A stretch of 10,180 nucleotides of DNA, taken from positions 1 through 10,180 of the forward strand of contig CAJONF010000227.1 in assembly GCA_905236665.1 (NCBI GenBank). Direction: 5' to 3'. The stretch is from an uncultured Selenomonadaceae bacterium (GTDB lineage: Bacteria > Bacillota > Negativicutes > Selenomonadales > Selenomonadaceae). Shown here one piece after another: positions 4,883-10,180 of this stretch (the stretch's first letter is position 1; each line of letters begins with the position of its first letter). A model generated the notes under the pieces. That model had not been told where the DNA came from, made no database searches, and saw only the letters and a list, made by a program, of their open reading frames with translations. Made by a program: the position numbers and the translations under genes.

Positions 4883-6418
4883 ATGAAAAAATTTTTGGGC
4901 GTTGTACCGATTCTCGCCGCGCTGTGTTTACCTTCAACGACGGCACAAGCGGTCTACGAAGCAAAATCAGATACCGGCACAGGTTTTTTTGACTACGTAG
5001 AAAATCGTCGGCGCGAAATTCGTGCAAACCAGCTGACCGACGAACAGAAAAAGTTAGTTGCAGATATTGAAGAAGCAACGGAACGTCTGCCACATGAACA
5101 AAAGGAAGGCGATGCCGTTCCCGCCGTGTTTGAAGGCGATGACTTGGTTTATTATTCCGGTAGCGGTGAATTCGTTGCCACGGGAAAAGTTGATATCATT
5201 CAGCTGGAGGGCTACCGTTTTCAAAGCGACGCGGCAACGGGCAACGTTAAAGATCAAGTTGTTCGCGTAGATGACAAAGCCCACGTCCTGCAACTGGCAG
5301 AAGGCGCACCGCGTGTCACTCTTGACGGCTATAAAACCGTTTACAATTACGGCACAAAGACCGGCACTATGGGCGAGGCTAGCGGTAAGGCGGGCGAATA
5401 TTATCTAACCGGCAAACGATTTGAATTTTATCCCGATCACATTGTTGTTTATGACGGCACCCAGACCAAATGTGGCGCGAAGTCTCCCGATTATCACCTT
5501 AGCGCGGAACGAATGGAAATTTGGCCAGAACAAGTTATGCGAATGTACAAAGTTAAATACTGGATAAAAAATAAAGTCGTCGGTACCAAAGATTATGAAG
5601 AACGCAAGATGAATGACGATTCTAGAAATTATTTTCCACGTGTTGGTTACGATAAAGATCATGGCGTTTACGTTCGTGATAATTTTAAAATTCCTCTGCG
5701 CGACCACTGGAATTTTTTAATCGGCGCGTATGTCGAAAGCAAAAAAGGCGTCCGCTCCAACGCAGAAATTCTTTATGGCAACCGCGAACTGGGCGGCTGT
5801 GTCAGATATGGTTACTATGACGATAGCGACGCCCGCTGGATTCAAAAAGAACCTTCGCTCGATATTTGGTATGAAAAACATATCGGCGGTTTACCATTAA
5901 CTTACCGTTTTGAAGGCGAAATCGGGCATTGGCGGCAAAACGCTGTCTCCAGCACGCACGAAGAATACGAAGCCAAACTTTACCATGACCCGATTTCTCT
6001 GGGTAAAAGAGTTTATCTTTTCCTGAGCACGGGTTATAAAATCACTAAAGACGACGCAAAAAATGTTCCGAACGGGCAAACAACTATTCGCGGCTTTAAC
6101 TATGATATTTTGTTTGGCACGGAGGTAAATGACAGGCTCGCGGCTTATGCTGGCTTTTCTTATGAAAAAGTCAACGCTCAAAATTCAGTCTTTGACTTCG
6201 ACCTTGACAACTATTCTAAAAAAATTCAAGCCGGTGTGAGTTATAAACTTACGGATCATGATCGCTTTGTTATCGGCACGAAATGGAACTCAGATAATAA
6301 CCGGCTCGAAGATGTAGATTATTATTGGTATCACGATTTGCATTGTTCGCAAGCGATTATTCGTTGGCGTGATAAGCGCAAAAAATTGGAAGTTCACTGG
6401 GAGTTTACTCCTTGGTAA
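4883..6418 (+). CDS. lptD: LPS-assembly outer-membrane protein LptD
   Basis: A 511-residue LptD, the outer-membrane beta-barrel that receives LPS from the periplasmic Lpt bridge and inserts it into the outer leaflet. There is a signal peptide (MKKFLGVVPILAALCLPSTTAQA, cut after 23) and a region of unclear role (30-75). An OstA/LptA-like beta-jellyroll follows at about 80-195 (DDLVYYSGSGEFVATGKV, then repeated short strands), then the LptD hallmark TKCGAKSPDYHLSAERMEI (195-213). The barrel (about 255-511) has many alternating aromatic strands and the typical C-terminal HDLHCSQAIIRWRDKRKKLEVHWEF...W ending in an aromatic residue. It is much shorter than E. coli LptD (784 residues). Mature cysteines are C197, C306 and C488; C197 and C488 match the family positions for a plug-barrel disulfide. 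The start at 4883 is preferred on Shine-Dalgarno spacing; the ATG at 4880 is an alternative. No lptE gene is visible. Confidence 0.9.
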   Translation: MKKFLGVVPILAALCLPSTTAQAVYEAKSDTGTGFFDYVENRRREIRANQLTDEQKKLVADIEEATERLPHEQKEGDAVPAVFEGDDLVYYSGSGEFVATGKVDIIQLEGYRFQSDAATGNVKDQVVRVDDKAHVLQLAEGAPRVTLDGYKTVYNYGTKTGTMGEASGKAGEYYLTGKRFEFYPDHIVVYDGTQTKCGAKSPDYHLSAERMEIWPEQVMRMYKVKYWIKNKVVGTKDYEERKMNDDSRNYFPRVGYDKDHGVYVRDNFKIPLRDHWNFLIGAYVESKKGVRSNAEILYGNRELGGCVRYGYYDDSDARWIQKEPSLDIWYEKHIGGLPLTYRFEGEIGHWRQNAVSSTHEEYEAKLYHDPISLGKRVYLFLSTGYKITKDDAKNVPNGQTTIRGFNYDILFGTEVNDRLAAYAGFSYEKVNAQNSVFDFDLDNYSKKIQAGVSYKLTDHDRFVIGTKWNSDNNRLEDVDYYWYHDLHCSQAIIRWRDKRKKLEVHWEFTPW

Positions 6419-6459
6419 ACCGCAAACTATAAATCCTAAAAGCTAAGGAAAAATTTTTA

Positions 6460-7974
6460 ATGAGTATTTTGAATTGTATTTGTCTTTTTACCGTGTCGCT
6501 GATTTTATTTTTTTTAGGTGGCTGGATTATCCCGATAACTGACCCGACAGAAGCTGTCTACACTTTGACGGCAAAAGAGATGTTGGCGGCTGATGATTGG
6601 TTATCGCCGCGCATTTATGGAAATTTTTGGTATGACAAGCCGGTAATGTTTTACTGGGAACTTTTGGTGGCGTATAAAATTTTTGGCGTCGGAGAATTTG
6701 CCTCAAGATTTTTTCCTGCAGTTTTCGCCACGCTCGGACTTTTTATAACTTATTTTTTCGGCACAAAGATTTACAATCAAAAGATCGGATTCGCGGCGGC
6801 ATTAATGCTTGCGACTTCGCTGGAATATTGGTATTTGGCGCACGCCGTGATAACCGATATGACGTTGCTTGTAATGTTTTCAATCACGCTGATAAGTTTT
6901 TATCTGGGCTACAGCGCGGGCAATTCGCGAATTTATTTGATCTCGTTCGCGGCGGCTGGAGTTTCTGTTTTAACAAAAGGTCCGATAGGTTTTCTTTTGC
7001 CGGGGCTGATAATTTTAATTTTCTTGATGTGGCAGGGCGATTTAAAACATCTGTTGAAACTTTTCCGAGTGAAAAATTTTTTAGTATTCTTTGTAATTGC
7101 CGCGCTGTGGTATTTGCCGATGACGTTTATTCACGGGGCGGCGTTCTTTGAAAATTTTTTTGGTGTGCATAATTTTTTGCGGGCGACGGTCTCTGAATAT
7201 CCGAAAACGGACGTTTGGTATTATTACGCGCTGATTTGTGCGATAGGATTTTTTCCGTGGTCAATCGCGCTGATACCCGCCGCTATAAAAAAATTTTTCC
7301 GGCGCGTGGAGCTTTTTATTGAAGAAGGACGCTTGCCGGTTCTGGATATGCACGAAAAATTTTTAATCGTTTGGGCATTGACGGTCGTGATTTTTTTCCA
7401 ACTCTGCGCGACGAAATATGTAACTTACACATTGCCCGCGATGATCCCCGCCGCAATTTTCGTTGCCAGATATTTTGCTAACCGCTGGAAAAATTTCCTG
7501 TGCGTCGTGGCAAGCGCATTGATAATTTTTCCGTTAATGCTGTACTTTGTAGCATTGCCACTTGCCGAAGATAATTCAGCGCGGCGCGAAGCCAAAATTA
7601 TTTTGCCGCTCCTCAACGATAAAATCTGCGTCGTCAGCTATGGCAAGGAATATTCCGGCTCATTGGTTTTCTATACCGGCGAAAAAATTTATCGGCTGGA
7701 AACTAAAGAGAACTTCGACAAAATCCGCCCGCAGAAAATGTCGTGGACCAGTAAAAATGTTATGCCGTTTATGCTATTTGACGAATTGCCCGCCGATAAA
7801 AAAGTTTTGGCGGTCGTCAACGCAGATTTTGAAAAAAGTTTTCTCGATAACGCTCAGGGAAATTGGAAACTCGTCGGCACAGTGCAACAGGGCGAATTGG
7901 AAGACTTAGCGGAAAAATTTTTTTATGGGCGCGAACACCGCGAACTAAAAACTAAAATTTTTTTGAGGGATTAA
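6460..7974 (+). CDS. ArnT/PMT-like polyprenyl-phosphate-sugar glycosyltransferase
   Basis: A 504-residue integral membrane glycosyltransferase of the GT39/GT83 (PMT_2, ArnT-like) superfamily. Such enzymes move a sugar from a polyprenyl phosphate carrier to lipid A or another acceptor on the periplasmic face. After a first membrane helix (5-25) comes the loop motif DPTEAVY (28-34), corresponding to the catalytic acidic DE.RY loop, then WLSPRIYGNFWYDKPVMFYW (47-66). ITDM (131-134), LTKGPIG (171-177) and KYVTYTLPAMIP (319-330) are all typical of ArnT relatives. About ten or more hydrophobic segments occupy 80-365. A soluble C-terminal domain of about 140 residues follows, as in ArnT. AAGGA lies ten bases before the ATG. 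The gene lies 41 bases after lptD, so aminoarabinose or another sugar on lipid A/core is a reasonable guess; the donor cannot be read from sequence. Confidence 0.85.
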   Translation: MSILNCICLFTVSLILFFLGGWIIPITDPTEAVYTLTAKEMLAADDWLSPRIYGNFWYDKPVMFYWELLVAYKIFGVGEFASRFFPAVFATLGLFITYFFGTKIYNQKIGFAAALMLATSLEYWYLAHAVITDMTLLVMFSITLISFYLGYSAGNSRIYLISFAAAGVSVLTKGPIGFLLPGLIILIFLMWQGDLKHLLKLFRVKNFLVFFVIAALWYLPMTFIHGAAFFENFFGVHNFLRATVSEYPKTDVWYYYALICAIGFFPWSIALIPAAIKKFFRRVELFIEEGRLPVLDMHEKFLIVWALTVVIFFQLCATKYVTYTLPAMIPAAIFVARYFANRWKNFLCVVASALIIFPLMLYFVALPLAEDNSARREAKIILPLLNDKICVVSYGKEYSGSLVFYTGEKIYRLETKENFDKIRPQKMSWTSKNVMPFMLFDELPADKKVLAVVNADFEKSFLDNAQGNWKLVGTVQQGELEDLAEKFFYGREHRELKTKIFLRD

Positions 7975-7977
7975 AAC

Positions 7978-8472
7978 ATGGCAATAAAAATTAAAGCTTA
8001 CACTTCGCGGGACGTACAAGCCGCGATAAAAATTTGGAATGAAATTGTTCGCGAAGGCATTGCTTTTCCACAAGAAGACGAACTAGACGCGGTGACGGGT
8101 GACGAATTTTTTAAAGCGCAGTCGTTCACGGGTTTGGCATTTGATGAGGAAACTCAAGAGATTTTGGCAGTGTATATTCTTCACCCCAACAACGTCGGGC
8201 GATGCGCTCACATCAGCAACGCAAGCTACGCGGTTCGTTCGGACGTTCGCGGGCGGCATATCGGCGAACTTATCGTTAAAGATTGCATTGTTAAGGCTCG
8301 TGAACTCGGCTTTAGGATTTTGCAATTCAATGCGGTCGTTGCCACAAACATTCATGCCCGTCATCTTTATCAGCGTCTTGGTTTTAAAGAGCTTGGCACG
8401 ATCCCTGGCGGTTTTCGTATGCCGGACGGATCGTTTGAAGATATTGTTCCGCAATTTATCGGCTTAACTTAG
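7978..8472 (+). CDS. GNAT-family N-acetyltransferase
   Basis: A 164-residue single-domain GNAT acetyltransferase that uses acetyl-CoA to acetylate an amine. It shows the N-terminal RDVQAAIKIWNEIV helix (11-24), the central beta-4 strand with NASYAVRSDVRGRHIGELIV (81-100), where RGRHIG is the pyrophosphate-binding loop (His94 replaces the usual glycine), and the NIHARHLYQRLGF motif B (124-136) followed by GTIPGGFRMPDGSFEDI (140-156). The last block resembles GNATs acting on small amino-acid-like compounds, but the substrate is not identifiable. GAGGGA lies seven bases before the ATG, and the gene starts three bases after the ArnT-like gene. Its TAG stop overlaps the AGGAGG ribosome site of the next gene, so it is firmly within the operon. 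It might acetylate an amino sugar of LPS or be a passenger. Confidence 0.85.
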   Translation: MAIKIKAYTSRDVQAAIKIWNEIVREGIAFPQEDELDAVTGDEFFKAQSFTGLAFDEETQEILAVYILHPNNVGRCAHISNASYAVRSDVRGRHIGELIVKDCIVKARELGFRILQFNAVVATNIHARHLYQRLGFKELGTIPGGFRMPDGSFEDIVPQFIGLT

Positions 8473-8487
8473 GAGGTTGGCAAGTTG
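8471..8487 (+). promoter_or_regulatory. Ribosome site fixing a TTG start for rfaE1
   Basis: A consensus AGGAGG (8471-8476) lies eight bases before TTG (8485-8487). The first in-frame ATG (8515) has no comparable site and would cut into the start of the kinase fold. The Shine-Dalgarno overlaps the stop codon of the GNAT gene, suggesting translational coupling. Confidence 0.75.
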
Positions 8488-9477
8488 CAAGAACTCATTA
8501 GCATAATAAACAAAATGCAGGACAAAAAAATTTTGGTTATCGGCGATATTGTCGCTGATGTCTACGTTGACGGGCGCATTAGCCGTATTTCCCGCGAGGC
8601 TCCTGTTTTGATTTTGGAAAAAGCCGGTGAAAAAGTTGTGGCGGGTGGTGCGGCCAATGTCGTTGCCAACGCGGCTACACTTGGCGCGGAAGTTTACGCT
8701 ATCGGAATAACCGGCGACGATAACAACGCAGAAGGTTTGCGAAAAATTTTAAAGGAACTCGGCGTGCACATTGAAGGACTTGTTCGCGATAAATCCCGTC
8801 CGACAATTTCAAAGACGCGCATAATTGCCGGCGGTCGAGCTACAGTCAGTCAGCAAATCGTCCGCATTGACAGTGAAAGCAAAGAGCCGCTGTCTAAAAA
8901 AGTCGAAGCAGAACTTATCTCGAAGATTGATAAAATTTTGCCAAAGGTTGACGGAATTATTATGAGCGATTACGGCTCCGGCACTATAACTGCCAACGCA
9001 AGAAAACTCATCACGCGATACGCCGGCAAGAAAAAAATTCCCAGCATTGTTGATTCGCGTTACAATATCGGCGACTTCGAGGGGGTCGGCTACGTCAAGC
9101 AAAATGATTCGGAATTGGGCGCATTTGTCGGCTATCCCCTTAACGATGTGACAGATTTAATCGGCGCGGGCACCAAACTTTTAACAAAGCTAAATGTTGA
9201 CGGCGTACTGATTACACGCGGGGAAATGGGTATGAGCCTTTTTGAAAGAAACGGCGCGGCGCATCACATTCCCGTTAGCGACATGAGCGAAGTTTACGAC
9301 GTTTCAGGTGCGGGTGATACCTGCGTAGCGGCTTTTCTTTTGGCATTGACAACGGGCGCGATTCCTGCTGTTGCGGCGAAAATTTCAAATTACGCGGCGG
9401 GAATTGCCGTTCGCAAACTCGGTACCAGCACAGTCAGTGCGACAGAATTAATTGCAACGCTTGAAAGGGCTAGATAA
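8485..9477 (+). CDS. rfaE1: D-glycero-beta-D-manno-heptose-7-phosphate kinase
   Basis: A 330-residue PfkB/ribokinase-family sugar kinase corresponding to the N-terminal half of E. coli HldE (RfaE). It phosphorylates heptose 7-phosphate at C1 to give the 1,7-bisphosphate on the way to ADP-heptose for the LPS inner core. Features are KILVIGDIVADVYVDG (15-30), SRISREAPVLILE (33-45), the first PfkB signature around GGAANVVANAATLGA (54-68), IVRIDSE (125-131), SDYGSGTIT (161-169) and the second signature DVSGAGDTCVAAFLLAL (272-288), with the catalytic base Asp278 in GAGD. All key residues are present and the length is right for the kinase half alone. Translation starts at TTG 8485, supported by AGGAGG. 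The TAA stop is followed immediately by the ATG of the nucleotidyltransferase gene. Confidence 0.95.
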   Translation: MQELISIINKMQDKKILVIGDIVADVYVDGRISRISREAPVLILEKAGEKVVAGGAANVVANAATLGAEVYAIGITGDDNNAEGLRKILKELGVHIEGLVRDKSRPTISKTRIIAGGRATVSQQIVRIDSESKEPLSKKVEAELISKIDKILPKVDGIIMSDYGSGTITANARKLITRYAGKKKIPSIVDSRYNIGDFEGVGYVKQNDSELGAFVGYPLNDVTDLIGAGTKLLTKLNVDGVLITRGEMGMSLFERNGAAHHIPVSDMSEVYDVSGAGDTCVAAFLLALTTGAIPAVAAKISNYAAGIAVRKLGTSTVSATELIATLERAR

Positions 9478-9948
9478 ATGTTGATTGATAAAAAAAATGC
9501 CGAGAGGTTCTGCGACGAATTAAGGCGGCAGGTAAAAAAAATCGTCTTCACGAACGGCTGCTTTGATATAATTCATGCGGGGCACGTCAGATATTTGACT
9601 GCGGCTAAAAATTTCGGCGACGTGCTGATTATCGGGCTGAATACTGATGAATCTGTCCGCCGGCTTAAAGGCGCGAGCCGCCCGATTAACACGCAAGCCG
9701 ACCGCGCAGAAGTTTTATTGGGGCTAAAGGCTGTCGACCACGTGATTTATTTCGGCGAGCAAACGGCGGAAAATTTAATCGGCGAAGTCAAGCCCGCTGT
9801 CTACGTCAAAGGCGGCGATTACACTTTGGAGACACTGCCCGAAGCTAAAATCGTTCAGAGTTACGGCGGGCGCGTTGAATTAGTTAATTTAGTTGCAGGA
9901 AAATCGACAACCAACGTTATCGAGAAAATTTTATCGGAGAAAAAGTAG
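9478..9948 (+). CDS. rfaE2: D-glycero-beta-D-manno-heptose 1-phosphate adenylyltransferase
   Basis: A 156-residue nucleotidyltransferase of the cytidylyltransferase-like fold, equal to the C-terminal half of E. coli HldE. It joins heptose 1-phosphate and ATP to ADP-heptose, releasing pyrophosphate. Visible features are KIVFTNGCFDIIHAGHVRYL (21-40) with the HxGH motif (HAGH, 33-36), the GLNTDESVRRLKG nucleotide-site segment (53-65), RAEVLLGLKAVDHVI (76-90) and the KGGDYT motif (111-116), ending with STTNVIEKIL, as is usual. The start ATG follows the rfaE1 stop with no gap, and an AAGGG ribosome site lies inside the end of rfaE1, so translation is likely coupled. The phosphatase GmhB and epimerase HldD that complete the pathway are not in this window. 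Confidence 0.95.
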   Translation: MLIDKKNAERFCDELRRQVKKIVFTNGCFDIIHAGHVRYLTAAKNFGDVLIIGLNTDESVRRLKGASRPINTQADRAEVLLGLKAVDHVIYFGEQTAENLIGEVKPAVYVKGGDYTLETLPEAKIVQSYGGRVELVNLVAGKSTTNVIEKILSEKK

Positions 9949-9949
9949 T

Positions 9950-10180
9950 ATGGACGATTTAAAAAATGTTTTGATAGTAAAACTTAGCGCAATGGGCGAC
10001 GTGATTCACGCCTTACCCGTCAGCTACGCAATAAAAGAAACTTTCCCCGACGCAAAATTAACTTGGGTTGTGGAGCCGCCAAGCCTTGACCTACTCAAAA
10101 TGAATCCCTGCGTCGACAGAATAATTTTGTTCAACAAAAAAAATTTCCGCTCGTTGAAAGGCTTCATGAAAGAATTTTTC
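9950..10180 (+). CDS. waaC: Heptosyltransferase (GT9), N-terminal part, cut by window end
   Basis: The first 77 residues of an ADP-heptose:LPS heptosyltransferase, a cytoplasmic GT-B enzyme of family GT9 that adds heptose to the Kdo region of the inner core. The N-terminus NVLIVKLSAMGDVIHALPV (6-24) is the typical first strand and glycine loop, with the invariant Asp17 of the MGD motif. LTWVVEPPSLDLLKMNPCVDRIILF (37-61) matches the next strands. The WVVE and VDRII pattern is closer to heptosyltransferase I (WaaC) than to WaaF, but with only a quarter of the protein visible this is tentative. The ATG begins one base after the rfaE2 stop; GGAGA lies upstream at 9936-9940. The reading frame is open at the right edge. 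Confidence 0.85.
   Translation, partial: MDDLKNVLIVKLSAMGDVIHALPVSYAIKETFPDAKLTWVVEPPSLDLLKMNPCVDRIILFNKKNFRSLKGFMKEFF

Noticed and set aside
6403..6420. GTTTAC/GTAAAC inverted repeat at the end of lptD
   Set aside because: Six weak base pairs, overlaps the last codons of lptD, and no T run follows; probably chance.
7562..7909. Plus-strand 115-codon frame inside the ArnT-like gene
   Set aside because: Out-of-frame shadow of the C-terminal domain; very basic composition, no ribosome site.

Overview
The window looks like chromosomal DNA from a diderm (LPS-bearing) member of the Bacillota, most likely class Negativicutes (Selenomonas/Veillonella relatives). This is an inference. It rests on genes for an LPS outer membrane (LptD, the two halves of the heptose pathway, a heptosyltransferase, an ArnT-like sugar transferase) together with Firmicute-style strong Shine-Dalgarno sequences, a TTG start behind AGGAGG, and a heptose kinase and nucleotidyltransferase encoded as two separate proteins rather than the fused enterobacterial HldE. 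No phage, insertion sequence, CRISPR array or plasmid function was seen.

Layout. 1-127: edge of the window, with Shine-Dalgarno-like sequences on the minus strand but no convincing start codon. 128-799 (minus): TVP38/VTT-family membrane protein. 800-917: divergent promoter region. 918-1781 (plus): rhamnosyltransferase-like family 2 glycosyltransferase. 1833-1908 (plus): tRNA-Ala(GGC) with its own consensus promoter and terminator. 1962-2462 (minus): small MaoC-like hotdog protein. 2480-2520: strong, probably bidirectional terminator. 2536-3345 (minus): orphan protein resembling the C-terminal part of the flagellar cap protein FliD. 3346-3532: back-to-back promoters with a palindrome and direct repeat. 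3533-10180 (plus): a co-directional run of seven genes with no obvious terminator between them.

The plus-strand run reads as an envelope operon. It begins with a secreted protein that has a proline-rich acidic tail carrying three copies of an IEIVD motif. LptD, the outer-membrane LPS translocon, follows. Next come an ArnT/PMT-type polyprenyl-sugar glycosyltransferase, a GNAT acetyltransferase, heptose-7-phosphate kinase (rfaE1), heptose-1-phosphate adenylyltransferase (rfaE2) and a heptosyltransferase cut off by the window end. Together these make ADP-heptose, add it to the LPS inner core, probably decorate lipid A or core, and insert LPS into the outer membrane.

The parts least explained by known biology are the secreted IEIVD-repeat protein at the head of the operon, the FliD-like protein without visible flagellar neighbours, the shared regulatory region between them, and the GNAT enzyme inside an LPS operon. 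No clearly new multi-gene system is visible; these are leads.
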